Shown here piece by piece: positions 10,088 through 21,746 of a stretch of 27,282 bases of DNA. The stretch comes from Utricularia gibba (lineage: Eukaryota > Streptophyta > Magnoliopsida > Lamiales > Lentibulariaceae), in the NCBI GenBank assembly GCA_002189035.1, contig NEEC01000215.1:1-27282 (forward strand). Reading direction: 5' to 3'. The notes beneath the pieces are model-generated. The model searched no databases and was not told the DNA's origin. It saw nothing but the letters and a program-made list of their open reading frames with translations. Each line of letters starts with the position of its first letter. Position 1 is the stretch's first letter. A program made the position numbers and the translations under genes.

Positions 10088-10949
10088 GTGCACGTGACAT
10101 CCCAATTTCAACAAATGCATCATGATTTTCGTCGAGTGGGCCCATGAGCCCGTCCGAACCCGGGGCCCGGGCCAAGGGCCCCTCGAGAGCGCCCGCCTCA
10201 ATACGAGGAGGTGTTCCTTCAAAAACCATATACGCGTCTCGTCACAACCCAACGTTAATAAATGCATCACTTTTTTTGGCGCGCTACTGCTGACTTTGGG
10301 CCTGAGTTCGGCACGACCTCCGGCTCGATCAGGGTGCCCCCGAGAGCTCCTCCTTAAGTATAAAGTGTGTTGTTGAAAAAAACCGTGTGCGGTTCTCGTG
10401 ACATCCTAACTTCAACAAATGCATCACGATTTTCGTCGAGTCGGACGGGACCGGGCTCCCGGGGCCCGGACGAGGCGCAGCGCCCGCTCCCCTCCCCCCA
10501 AAACTAGAAGGTGTTCCATGGAAAACCATTTAGGCGGCTCGTGACAACCCAAAGTTAATAAATGCATCACTTTCTTTGCCGGGCTACAATGACTTTACGC
10601 TCGAGCCTGGTACGACGTATGGGAAGATTCGAGTGCCCCCGAGAGCGTCTCCACAAGTATAAAGCGTGTTGTTGAAAAAACCGTGTTGGGTGCACGTGAC
10701 ATCCTAATTTCAACAAATGTGTCACGATTTTCGCCGAGTGGGACCAGAGTGGGCTCATCAGCCAGACCGAACCCGGGGCCCAAGCCAAGGGCCCCTCGAG
10801 AGCGCCCCCCACAAAACTAGATGGTGTTCCACGAAAAAAAATTAGGCGGCTCGTGATAACCCAACGCTAAGAAATGCATCCCTTTTTTCGCCGGGCTAAA
10901 ACTGACTTTGGGCTCATGCCCGGCGCGACCCCCAGCCCGTGTGCATACG
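10088..10949 (+). repeat. GC-rich block of three ~300-bp dimers of ~150-bp modules (copy 5, reference)
   Basis: Six modules start (at GTGACA or its equivalent) at 10094 (A1), 10241 (B1), 10398 (A2), 10541 (B2), 10696 (A3) and 10853 (B3), with spacings of 147, 157, 143, 155 and 157 bp. All share a proximal core of GTGACA-CC-AA followed by AAATGCATCA, diverged in A3 and B3. All but B3 also share a distal core of CGAGAGCGCC-like sequence, then GGTGTT and an A-run. A modules resemble each other more than they resemble B modules, so a dimer A-B of about 300 bp was triplicated. B3 stops after about 97 bp, before its distal core. The block is strongly GC-rich, in contrast to the foldback. Confidence 0.93.
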
Positions 10950-11113
10950 CAGCAGCACCACGAGGCCACATGGGCTTGGTTAATGCCCGCGTGCTCGAGC
11001 AGCAGCCACAAGGCCATACGGCCGTGGAAAAAAAGAAAAACAACCATAAAATACAATAAGCCAAAAATAAAAAATAAAATTGATAAACCCTTGGTTCGGT
11101 TCGGGCCCAATCA

Positions 11114-11142
11114 AAACCCGTAGGGTTTAACCCGTTCGGGTT
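11114..11142. repeat. Two adjacent short inverted repeats including a telobox
   Basis: AAACCC-GTA-GGGTTT (11114-11128) is followed directly by AACCCG-TT-CGGGTT (11129-11142), and both are perfect. The TAGGGTTT inside the first is the reverse complement of AAACCCTA, the plant telobox or telomere unit. The pair occurs once per monomer, for example at 1796-1824 in copy 1. Function is unknown, and chance occurrence of the telobox is possible. Confidence 0.7.
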
Positions 11143-11196
11143 GAACAGAAAGACAACCCCATGGGTCATGCAAACTGTAATACCCAGAATTTCATC

Positions 11197-11242
11197 GGGT
11201 TGGGTCCGAACCTGAATGGATCCAACCCAGGCCCATCTCTAA
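11197..11242 (+). mobile_element. Helitron-like 3' terminus: hairpin, 10 nt, CTAA, then TC
   Basis: GGGTTGGGTCC (11197-11207) pairs with GGATCCAACCC (11218-11228), an 11-bp stem with one G-T pair and a 10-nt loop. Ten bases later comes CTAA (11239-11242), followed by TC, where the next foldback starts. Helitrons characteristically end in a hairpin about 10-12 nt before CTRR and begin with TC. CTAA recurs at 1921, 4247, 6580, 8909, 13571, 15905, 18237, 20567, 22899 and 25228. No Rep/helicase is present, so any element would be non-autonomous. The sequence GCCCATCTCTA also resembles an hAT end, and chance is possible. Confidence 0.35.
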
Positions 11243-12143
11243 TCATAATCATATGATATAGGTTTATTAAATTATAAATAATTGAAATACATTATTTATT
11301 AAACCGTAGGATAACTGTGAAAGCTTCTTTGACTTAATTATTACCATTTGATCCTCAGTTGTACTTTGGATGGAGTGTGTATTTTTACTTTAGTCAATTT
11401 AATTAGCATTCGATCCTTGGTTATGATTCAGATCATATTTGCTATTTTTTTACTTTAAATATTTTTATTATCATTCGATCCTTAAGTATAATGCGGATCG
11501 AGCGCGTATTTTTTATTTTAATATTTTTTATTAGCATTCGAACGTTAGGTATGCTGCGGATCGAGCGTATATTTTTCACTCTCATATTTTTATTAGCCTT
11601 AGATCCTTAGGTATACTTTGGATCGAGTGCATATTCATTTATTTTAAATCTTAATTAGCGTTCCACCGTTAGGAGCAATTTAGAACGTGTATACATTACA
11701 ATGCCATGCCACACGGGCGTGGTTTACGCACAACCCACGCCCGTGTGCCCTTGCAATGTAAACACGCTCCACATTGCTCCTAAGGATCGAGCGTTAACAC
11801 AAGTTTCAAGTAAACCATCTCCACTCGATCCGAATCATGTCTAAAGACCGAAAGCCAATAAAAATATTAAAATAAAAAATATACGCTCGATCCGCATCAT
11901 ATCTTAGAATCGAATGCAAATAGAATCGTTCAAATAAAAAATATACACTCGATTGGAATCTTAACCAAGGATCGAATGCTAATTAAAATGATTAAAATAA
12001 AAATGCACACTCCATCCAAAGTATAACTAAGGGTCGAATGCTAATAAAATTAAAAACTAAGAAACTTTCACATGTAGTATATGCTTTAATAACTAACGTA
12101 TTTACATTATTTATATTTTAATAAACATATATCACATGATTAT
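11243..12143. repeat. Foldback, ~900-bp imperfect palindrome (copy 6)
   Basis: Consensus-like, with the central hairpin at 11710-11747. Confidence 0.9.
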
Positions 12144-12418
12144 AAAAATATTTTTTTTGTCATTGTAGAAAGCTCATCACGCCACGCACACCACCCTGGA
12201 GAGGTTTCAACAGCTGTTATGAACTCACAACCCCTTGCTCAGCAGATTCAGTAAAATTCTCTAACACTTGGGCTTCCAACGGATCATATCCCATATTCAT
12301 TCATACGAAATTGTGCAAGAATAATGTGACTTTGAGTTTGAACTAGATAGTAGGACGCTGATCGAAGAATGGCCCATCGAGTCTCTAAAATTGGCCGTCC
12401 TCGCTCAACAAATGTGGG

Positions 12419-13281
12419 GTGCACGTGACATCCCAATTTCAACAAATGCATCATGATTTTCGTCGAGTGGGCCCATGAGCCCGTCCGAACCCGGGGCCCG
12501 GGCCAAGGGCCCCTCGAGAGCGCCCGCCTCAATACGAGGAGGTGTTCCTTCAAAAACCATATACGCGTCTCGTCACAACCCAACGTTAATAAATGCATCA
12601 CTTTTTTTGGCGCGCTACTGCTGACTTTGGGCCTGAGTTCGGCACGACCTCCGGCTCGATCAGGGTGCCCCACCGAGAGCTCCTCCTTAAGTATAAAGTG
12701 TGTTGTTGAAAAAAACCGTGTGCGGTTCTCGTGACATCCTAACTTCAACAAATGCATCACGATTTTCGTCGAGTCGGACGGGACCGGGCTCCCGGGGCCC
12801 GGACGAGGCGCAGCGCCCGCTCCCCTCCCCCCAAAACTAGAAGGTGTTCCATGGAAAACCATTTAGGCGGCTCGTGACAACCCAAAGTTAATAAATGCAT
12901 CACTTTCTTTGCCGGGCTACAATGACTTTACGCTCGAGCCTGGTACGACGTATGGGAAGATTCGAGTGCCCCCGAGAGCGTCTCCACAAGTATAAAGCGT
13001 GTTGTTGAAAAAACCGTGTTGGGTGCACGTGACATCCTAATTTCAACAAATGTGTCACGATTTTCGCCGAGTGGGACCAGAGTGGGCTCATCAGCCAGAC
13101 CGAACCCGGGGCCCAAGCCAAGGGCCCCTCGAGAGCGCCCCCCACAAAACTAGATGGTGTTCCACGAAAAAAAATTAGGCGGCTCGTGATAACCCAACGC
13201 TAAGAAATGCATCCCTTTTTTCGCCGGGCTAAAACTGACTTTGGGCTCATGCCCGGCGCGACCCCAGCCCGTGTGCATACG
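12419..13281 (+). repeat. GC-rich nested-repeat block (copy 6)
   Basis: Same six modules. It carries the CCCCACC variant near 12668. Confidence 0.92.
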
Positions 13282-13574
13282 CAGCAGCACCACGAGGCCA
13301 CATGGGCTTGGTTAATGCCCGCGTGCTCGAGCAGCAGCCACAAGGCCATACGGCCGTGGAAAAAAAGAAAAACAACCATAAAATACAATAAGCCAAAAAT
13401 AAAAAATAAAATTGATAAACCCTTGGTTCGGTTCGGGCCCAATCAAAACCCGTAGGGTTTAACCCGTTCGGGTTGAACAGAAAGACAACCCCATGGGTCA
13501 TGCAAACTGTAATACCCAGAATTTCATCGGGTTGGGTCCGAACCTGAATGGATCCAACCCAGGCCCATCTCTAA

Positions 13575-14475
13575 TCATAATCATATGATATAGGTTTATT
13601 AAATTATAAATAATTGAAATACATTATTTATTAAACCGTAGGATAACTGTGAAAGCTTCTTTGACTTAATTATTACCATTTGATCCTCAGTTGTACTTTG
13701 GATGGAGTGTGTATTTTTACTTTAGTCAATTTAATTAGCATTCGATCCTTGGTTATGATTCAGATCATATTTGCTATTTTTTTACTTTAAATATTTTTAT
13801 TATCATTCGATCCTTAAGTATAATGCGGATCGAGCGCGTATTTTTTATTTTAATATTTTTTATTAGCATTCGAACGTTAGGTATGCTGCGGATCGAGCGT
13901 ATATTTTTCACTCTCATATTTTTATTAGCCTTAGATCCTTAGGTATACTTTGGATCGAGTGCATATTCATTTATTTTAAATCTTAATTAGCGTTCCACCG
14001 TTAGGAGCAATTTAGAACGTGTATACATTACAATGCCATGCCACACGGGCGTGGTTTACGCACAACCCACGCCCGTGTGCCCTTGCAATGTAAACACGCT
14101 CCACATTGCTCCTAAGGATCGAGCGTTAACACAAGTTTCAAGTAAACCATCTCCACTCGATCCGAATCATGTCTAAAGACCGAAAGCCAATAAAAATATT
14201 AAAATAAAAAATATACGCTCGATCCGCATCATATCTTAGAATCGAATGCAAATAGAATCGTTCAAATAAAAAATATACACTCGATTGGAATCTTAACCAA
14301 GGATCGAATGCTAATTAAAATGATTAAAATAAAAATGCACACTCCATCCAAAGTATAACTAAGGGTCGAATGCTAATAAAATTAAAAACTAAGAAACTTT
14401 CACATGTAGTATATGCTTTAATAACTAACGTATTTACATTATTTATATTTTAATAAACATATATCACATGATTAT
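13575..14475. repeat. Foldback, ~900-bp imperfect palindrome (copy 7)
   Basis: Consensus-like, with the central hairpin at 14042-14079. Confidence 0.9.
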
Positions 14476-14750
14476 AAAAATATTTTTTTTGTCATTGTAG
14501 AAAGCTCATCACGCCACGCACACCACCCTGGAGAGGTTTCAACAGCTGTTATGAACTCACAACCCCTTGCTCAGCAGATTCAGTAAAATTCTCTAACACT
14601 TGGGCTTCCAACGGATCATATCCCATATTCATTCATACGAAATTGTGCAAGAATAATGTGACTTTGAGTTTGAACTAGATAGTAGGACGCTGATCGAAGA
14701 ATGGCCCATCGAGTCTCTAAAATTGGCCGTCCTCGCTCAACAAATGTGGG

Positions 14751-15615
14751 GTGCACGTGACATCCCAATTTCAACAAATGCATCATGATTTTCGTCGAGT
14801 GGGCCCATGAGCCCGTCCGAACCCGGGGCCCGGGCCAAGGGCCCCTCGAGAGCGCCCGCCTCAATACGAGGAGGTGTTCCTTCAAAAACCATATACGCGT
14901 CTCGTCACAACCCAACGTTAATAAATGCATCACTTTTTTTGGCGCGCTACTGCTGACTTTGGGCCTGAGTTCGGCACGACCTCCGGCTCGATCAGGGTGC
15001 CCCCCGAGAGCTCCTCCTTAAGTATAAAGTGTGTTGTTGAAAAAAACCGTGTGCGGTTCTCGTGACATCCTAACTTCAACAAATGCATCACGATTTTCGT
15101 CGAGTCGGACGGGACCGGGCTCCCGGGGCCCGGACGAGGCGCAGCGCCCGCTCCCTCCCCCCCAAAACTAGAAGGTGTTCCATGGAAAACCATTTAGGCG
15201 GCTCGTGACAACCCAAAGTTAATAAATGCATCACTTTCTTTGCCGGGCTACAATGACTTTACGCTCGAGCCTGGTACGACGTATGGGAAGATTCGAGTGC
15301 CCCCCGAGAGCGTCTCCACAAGTATAAAGCGTGTTGTTGAAAAAACCGTGTTGGGTGCACGTGACATCCTAATTTCAACAAATGTGTCACGATTTTCGCC
15401 GAGTGGGACCAGAGTGGGCTCATCAGCCAGACCGAACCCGGGGCCCAAGCCAAGGGCCCCTCGAGAGCGCCCCCCCACAAAACTAGATGGTGTTCCACGA
15501 AAAAAAATTAGGCGGCTCGTGATAACCCAACGCTAAGAAATGCATCCCTTTTTTCGCCGGGCTAAAACTGACTTTGGGCTCATGCCCGGCGCGACCCCCA
15601 GCCCGTGTGCATACG
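14751..15615 (+). repeat. GC-rich nested-repeat block (copy 7)
   Basis: Same six modules. It shares the CTCCCTCC variant and the seven-C A3 run with copy 8. Confidence 0.92.
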
Positions 15616-15908
15616 CAGCAGCACCACGAGGCCACATGGGCTTGGTTAATGCCCGCGTGCTCGAGCAGCAGCCACAAGGCCATACGGCCGTGGAAAAAAA
15701 GAAAAACAACCATAAAATACAATAAGCCAAAAATAAAAAATAAAATTGATAAACCCTTGGTTCGGTTCGGGCCCAATCAAAACCCGTAGGGTTTAACCCG
15801 TTCGGGTTGAACAGAAAGACAACCCCATGGGTCATGCAAACTGTAATACCCAGAATTTCATCGGGTTGGGTCCGAACCTGAATGGATCCAACCCAGGCCC
15901 ATCTCTAA

Positions 15909-16809
15909 TCATAATCATATGATATAGGTTTATTAAATTATAAATAATTGAAATACATTATTTATTAAACCGTAGGATAACTGTGAAAGCTTCTTTGACT
16001 TAATTATTACCATTTGATCCTCAGTTGTACTTTGGATGGAGTGTGTATTTTTACTTTAGTCAATTTAATTAGCATTCGATCCTTGGTTATGATTCAGATC
16101 ATATTTGCTATTTTTTTACTTTAAATATTTTTATTATCATTCGATCCTTAAGTATAATGCGGATCGAGCGCGTATTTTTTATTTTAATATTTTTTATTAG
16201 CATTCGAACGTTAGGTATGCTGCGGATCGAGCGTATATTTTTCACTCTCATATTTTTATTAGCCTTAGATCCTTAGGTATACTTTGGATCGAGTGCATAT
16301 TCATTTATTTTAAATCTTAATTAGCGTTCCACCGTTAGGAGCAATTTAGAACGTGTATACATTACAATGCCATGCCACACGGGCGTGGTTTACGCACAAC
16401 CCACGCCCGTGTGCCCTTGCAATGTAAACACGCTCCACATTGCTCCTAAGGATCGAGCGTTAACACAAGTTTCAAGTAAACCATCTCCACTCGATCCGAA
16501 TCATGTCTAAAGACCGAAAGCCAATAAAAATATTAAAATAAAAAATATACGCTCGATCCGCATCATATCTTAGAATCGAATGCAAATAGAATCGTTCAAA
16601 TAAAAAATATACACTCGATTGGAATCTTAACCAAGGATCGAATGCTAATTAAAATGATTAAAATAAAAATGCACACTCCATCCAAAGTATAACTAAGGGT
16701 CGAATGCTAATAAAATTAAAAACTAAGAAACTTTCACATGTAGTATATGCTTTAATAACTAACGTATTTACATTATTTATATTTTAATAAACATATATCA
16801 CATGATTAT
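15909..16809. repeat. Foldback, ~900-bp imperfect palindrome (copy 8)
   Basis: Consensus-like, with the central hairpin at 16376-16413. Confidence 0.9.
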
Positions 16810-17084
16810 AAAAATATTTTTTTTGTCATTGTAGAAAGCTCATCACGCCACGCACACCACCCTGGAGAGGTTTCAACAGCTGTTATGAACTCACAACCCC
16901 TTGCTCAGCAGATTCAGTAAAATTCTCTAACACTTGGGCTTCCAACGGATCATATCCCATATTCATTCATACGAAATTGTGCAAGAATAATGTGACTTTG
17001 AGTTTGAACTAGATAGTAGGACGCTGATCGAAGAATGGCCCATCGAGTCTCTAAAATTGGCCGTCCTCGCTCAACAAATGTGGG

Positions 17085-17947
17085 GTGCACGTGACATCCC
17101 AATTTCAACAAATGCATCATGATTTTCGTCGAGTGGGCCCATGAGCCCGTCCGAACCCGGGGCCCGGGCCAAGGGCCCCTCGAGAGCGCCCGCCTCAATA
17201 CGAGGAGGTGTTCCTTCAAAAACCATATACGCGTCTCGTCACAACCCAACGTTAATAAATGCATCACTTTTTTTGGCGCGCTACTGCTGACTTTGGGCCT
17301 GAGTTCGGCACGACCTCCGGCTCGATCAGGGTGCCCCCCGAGAGCTCCTCCTTAAGTATAAAGTGTGTTGTTGAAAAAAACCGTGTGCGGTTCTCGTGAC
17401 ATCCTAACTTCAACAAATGCATCACGATTTTCGTCGAGTCGGACGGGACCGGGCTCCCGGGGCCCGGACGAGGCGCAGCGCCCGCTCCCTCCCCCCAAAA
17501 CTAGAAGGTGTTCCATGGAAAACCATTTAGGCGGCTCGTGACAACCCAAAGTTAATAAATGCATCACTTTCTTTGCCGGGCTACAATGACTTTACGCTCG
17601 AGCCTGGTACGACGTATGGGAAGATTCGAGTGCCCCCCGAGAGCGTCTCCACAAGTATAAAGCGTGTTGTTGAAAAAACCGTGTTGGGTGCACGTGACAT
17701 CCTAATTTCAACAAATGTGTCACGATTTTCGCCGAGTGGGACCAGAGTGGGCTCATCAGCCAGACCGAACCCGGGGCCCAAGCCAAGGGCCCTCGAGAGC
17801 GCCCCCCCACAAAACTAGATGGTGTTCCACGAAAAAAAATTAGGCGGCTCGTGATAACCCAACGCTAAGAAATGCATCCCTTTTTTCGCCGGGCTAAAAC
17901 TGACTTTGGGCTCATGCCCGGCGCGACCCCCAGCCCGTGTGCATACG
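17085..17947 (+). repeat. GC-rich nested-repeat block (copy 8)
   Basis: Same six modules. It is nearest to copy 7 in run-length states. Confidence 0.92.
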
Positions 17948-18240
17948 CAGCAGCACCACGAGGCCACATGGGCTTGGTTAATGCCCGCGTGCTCGAGCAG
18001 CAGCCACAAGGCCATACGGCCGTGGAAAAAAAGAAAAACAACCATAAAATACAATAAGCCAAAAATAAAAAATAAAATTGATAAACCCTTGGTTCGGTTC
18101 GGGCCCAATCAAAACCCGTAGGGTTTAACCCGTTCGGGTTGAACAGAAAGACAACCCCATGGGTCATGCAAACTGTAATACCCAGAATTTCATCGGGTTG
18201 GGTCCGAACCTGAATGGATCCAACCCAGGCCCATCTCTAA

Positions 18241-19141
18241 TCATAATCATATGATATAGGTTTATTAAATTATAAATAATTGAAATACATTATTTATTAA
18301 ACCGTAGGATAACTGTGAAAGCTTCTTTGACTTAATTATTACCATTTGATCCTCAGTTGTACTTTGGATGGAGTGTGTATTTTTACTTTAGTCAATTTAA
18401 TTAGCATTCGATCCTTGGTTATGATTCAGATCATATTTGCTATTTTTTTACTTTAAATATTTTTATTATCATTCGATCCTTAAGTATAATGCGGATCGAG
18501 CGCGTATTTTTTATTTTAATATTTTTTATTAGCATTCGAACGTTAGGTATGCTGCGGATCGAGCGTATATTTTTCACTCTCATATTTTTATTAGCCTTAG
18601 ATCCTTAGGTATACTTTGGATCGAGTGCATATTCATTTATTTTAAATCTTAATTAGCGTTCCACCGTTAGGAGCAATTTAGAACGTGTATACATTACAAT
18701 GCCATGCCACACGGGCGTGGTTTACGCACAACCCACGCCCGTGTGCCCTTGCAATGTAAACACGCTCCACATTGCTCCTAAGGATCGAGCGTTAACACAA
18801 GTTTCAAGTAAACCATCTCCACTCGATCCGAATCATGTCTAAAGACCGAAAGCCAATAAAAATATTAAAATAAAAAATATACGCTCGATCCGCATCATAT
18901 CTTAGAATCGAATGCAAATAGAATCGTTCAAATAAAAAATATACACTCGATTGGAATCTTAACCAAGGATCGAATGCTAATTAAAATGATTAAAATAAAA
19001 ATGCACACTCCATCCAAAGTATAACTAAGGGTCGAATGCTAATAAAATTAAAAACTAAGAAACTTTCACATGTAGTATATGCTTTAATAACTAACGTATT
19101 TACATTATTTATATTTTAATAAACATATATCACATGATTAT
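18241..19141. repeat. Foldback, ~900-bp imperfect palindrome (copy 9)
   Basis: Consensus-like, with the central hairpin at 18708-18745. Confidence 0.9.
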
Positions 19142-19416
19142 AAAAATATTTTTTTTGTCATTGTAGAAAGCTCATCACGCCACGCACACCACCCTGGAGA
19201 GGTTTCAACAGCTGTTATGAACTCACAACCCCTTGCTCAGCAGATTCAGTAAAATTCTCTAACACTTGGGCTTCCAACGGATCATATCCCATATTCATTC
19301 ATACGAAATTGTGCAAGAATAATGTGACTTTGAGTTTGAACTAGATAGTAGGACGCTGATCGAAGAATGGCCCATCGAGTCTCTAAAATTGGCCGTCCTC
19401 GCTCAACAAATGTGGG

Positions 19417-20278
19417 GTGCACGTGACATCCCAATTTCAACAAATGCATCATGATTTTCGTCGAGTGGGCCCATGAGCCCGTCCGAACCCGGGGCCCGGG
19501 CCAAGGGCCCCTCGAGAGCGCCCGCCTCAATACGAGGAGGTGTTCCTTCAAAAACCATATACGCGTCTCGTCACAACCCAACGTTAATAAATGCATCACT
19601 TTTTTTGGCGCGCTACTGCTGACTTTGGGCCTGAGTTCGGCACGACCTCCGGCTCGATCAGGGTGCCCCCCGAGAGCTCCTCCTTAAGTATAAAGTGTGT
19701 TGTTGAAAAAAACCGTGTGCGGTTCTCGTGACATCCTAACTTCAACAAATGCATCACGATTTTCGTCGAGTCGGACGGGACCGGGCTCCCGGGGCCCGGA
19801 CGAGGCGCAGCGCCCGCTCCCCTCCCCCCAAAACTAGAAGGTGTTCCATGGAAAACCATTTAGGCGGCTCGTGACAACCCAAAGTTAATAAATGCATCAC
19901 TTTCTTTGCCGGGCTACAATGACTTTACGCTCGAGCCTGGTACGACGTATGGGAAGATTCGAGTGCCCCCGAGAGCGTCTCCACAAGTATAAAGCGTGTT
20001 GTTGAAAAAACCGTGTTGGGTGCACGTGACATCCTAATTTCAACAAATGTGTCACGATTTTCGCCGAGTGGGACCAGAGTGGGCTCATCAGCCAGACCGA
20101 ACCCGGGGCCCAAGCCAAGGGCCCCTCGAGAGCGCCCCCACAAAACTAGATGGTGTTCCACGAAAAAAAATTAGGCGGCTCGTGATAACCCAACGCTAAG
20201 AAATGCATCCCTTTTTTCGCCGGGCTAAAACTGACTTTGGGCTCATGCCCGGCGCGACCCCCAGCCCGTGTGCATACG
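19417..20278 (+). repeat. GC-rich nested-repeat block (copy 9)
   Basis: Same six modules. The A3 C-run has five Cs. Confidence 0.92.
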
Positions 20279-20570
20279 CAGCAGCACCACGAGGCCACAT
20301 GGGCTTGGTTAATGCCCGCGTGCTCGAGCAGCAGCCACAAGGCCATACGGCCGTGGAAAAAAAGAAAACAACCATAAAATACAATAAGCCAAAAATAAAA
20401 AATAAAATTGATAAACCCTTGGTTCGGTTCGGGCCCAATCAAAACCCGTAGGGTTTAACCCGTTCGGGTTGAACAGAAAGACAACCCCATGGGTCATGCA
20501 AACTGTAATACCCAGAATTTCATCGGGTTGGGTCCGAACCTGAATGGATCCAACCCAGGCCCATCTCTAA

Positions 20571-21471
20571 TCATAATCATATGATATAGGTTTATTAAAT
20601 TATAAATAATTGAAATACATTATTTATTAAACCGTAGGATAACTGTGAAAGCTTCTTTGACTTAATTATTACCATTTGATCCTCAGTTGTACTTTGGATG
20701 GAGTGTGTATTTTTACTTTAGTCAATTTAATTAGCATTCGATCCTTGGTTATGATTCAGATCATATTTGCTATTTTTTTACTTTAAATATTTTTATTATC
20801 ATTCGATCCTTAAGTATAATGCGGATCGAGCGCGTATTTTTTATTTTAATATTTTTTATTAGCATTCGAACGTTAGGTATGCTGCGGATCGAGCGTATAT
20901 TTTTCACTCTCATATTTTTATTAGCCTTAGATCCTTAGGTATACTTTGGATCGAGTGCATATTCATTTATTTTAAATCTTAATTAGCGTTCCACCGTTAG
21001 GAGCAATTTAGAACGTGTATACATTACAATGCCATGCCACACGGGCGTGGTTTACGCACAACCCACGCCCGTGTGCCCTTGCAATGTAAACACGCTCCAC
21101 ATTGCTCCTAAGGATCGAGCGTTAACACAAGTTTCAAGTAAACCATCTCCACTCGATCCGAATCATGTCTAAAGACCGAAAGCCAATAAAAATATTAAAA
21201 TAAAAAATATACGCTCGATCCGCATCATATCTTAGAATCGAATGCAAATAGAATCGTTCAAATAAAAAATATACACTCGATTGGAATCTTAACCAAGGAT
21301 CGAATGCTAATTAAAATGATTAAAATAAAAATGCACACTCCATCCAAAGTATAACTAAGGGTCGAATGCTAATAAAATTAAAAACTAAGAAACTTTCACA
21401 TGTAGTATATGCTTTAATAACTAACGTATTTACATTATTTATATTTTAATAAACATATATCACATGATTAT
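20571..21471. repeat. Foldback, ~900-bp imperfect palindrome (copy 10)
   Basis: Consensus-like, with the central hairpin at 21038-21075. Confidence 0.9.
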
Positions 21472-21746
21472 AAAAATATTTTTTTTGTCATTGTAGAAAG
21501 CTCATCACGCCACGCACACCACCCTGGAGAGGTTTCAACAGCTGTTATGAACTCACAACCCCTTGCTCAGCAGATTCAGTAAAATTCTCTAACACTTGGG
21601 CTTCCAACGGATCATATCCCATATTCATTCATACGAAATTGTGCAAGAATAATGTGACTTTGAGTTTGAACTAGATAGTAGGACGCTGATCGAAGAATGG
21701 CCCATCGAGTCTCTAAAATTGGCCGTCCTCGCTCAACAAATGTGGG

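Larger units (their letters stand above)
8913..11242 (+). repeat. Monomer copy 5 (complete; used as reference)
   Basis: 2330 bp, close to the array consensus. The order is foldback 8913-9813, spacer 9814-10087, GC-rich nested block 10088-10949, and second spacer with terminal hairpin and CTAA 10950-11242. The four parts add up to the full monomer with nothing left over. The only private difference noticed is a three-C run instead of four near 9901. Internal features are annotated in detail on this copy, and equivalent sites occur at the same offsets in the others. Confidence 0.97.
10950..11242. other. Spacer 2: A-rich tract, telobox and terminal hairpin (reference copy)
   Basis: It begins with CAGCAGCACC, continues through a CG-rich stretch ending in GGCCATACGGCC, and then an A-rich tract near 11030-11090. 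After TTCGGTTCGGGCCC come two small inverted repeats, then the terminal hairpin and CTAA. No gene is visible. Short frames on both strands appear in every copy but end at different places when the A-run length changes. Confidence 0.75.
11243..13574 (+). repeat. Monomer copy 6 (complete)
   Basis: 2332 bp. The foldback is 11243-12143, the central hairpin 11710-11747, the GC block 12419-13281 and the CTAA 13571-13574. It carries the CCCCACC form of the B1 C-run near 12668-12674, as in copies 1, 11 and 12, and the four-C GACCCCAG form near 13260, as in copies 1 and 2. The shared states suggest gene-conversion or unequal-exchange tracts rather than random noise at those sites. Confidence 0.96.
13575..15908 (+). 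repeat. Monomer copy 7 (complete)
   Basis: 2334 bp, the longest copy. The foldback is 13575-14475, the central hairpin 14042-14079, the GC block 14751-15615 and the CTAA 15905-15908. It carries CTCCCTCC in module A2 near 15151 and a seven-C run in A3 near 15470. Copy 8 shares both, so copies 7 and 8 look like the most recent sister pair. Confidence 0.96.
15909..18240 (+). repeat. Monomer copy 8 (complete)
   Basis: 2332 bp. The foldback is 15909-16809, the central hairpin 16376-16413, the GC block 17085-17947 and the CTAA 18237-18240. It shares the A2 CTCCCTCC form and the A3 seven-C run with copy 7. The C-run near 17789 is one base shorter than in copy 7. Confidence 0.96.
18241..20570 (+). 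repeat. Monomer copy 9 (complete)
   Basis: 2330 bp. The foldback is 18241-19141, the central hairpin 18708-18745, the GC block 19417-20278 and the CTAA 20567-20570. One A is missing from the A-rich tract near 20365, and the A3 C-run near 20135 has five Cs. Otherwise it is consensus-like. Confidence 0.96.

Noticed and set aside
10360-10370. TATA-box-like TATAAAG in modules B1 and B2 as promoters
   Set aside because: It is part of a repeated module in a window without genes, with no supporting start-site element. A short AT motif alone is not evidence of a promoter.
10088-10949. LTR retrotransposon leader or LTR as origin of the GC-rich block
   Set aside because: The minus strand has a vague resemblance to plant Ty3-type non-coding regions, but I see no primer-binding site, no convincing polypurine tract, no paired TG...CA ends and no gag or pol remnant. 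A library search would be needed.
11114-11128. Interstitial telomere array
   Set aside because: Only one TAGGGTTT is present per monomer, not a run of telomere units.
11229-11242. hAT transposon end (CCCATCTCTA resembles the CATCCCTA type)
   Set aside because: I could not find a matching start (CAGGGATG- or TAGAGATG-like) on the plus strand in the monomer, nor a flanking 8-bp duplication. It is kept only as an alternative to the Helitron reading.
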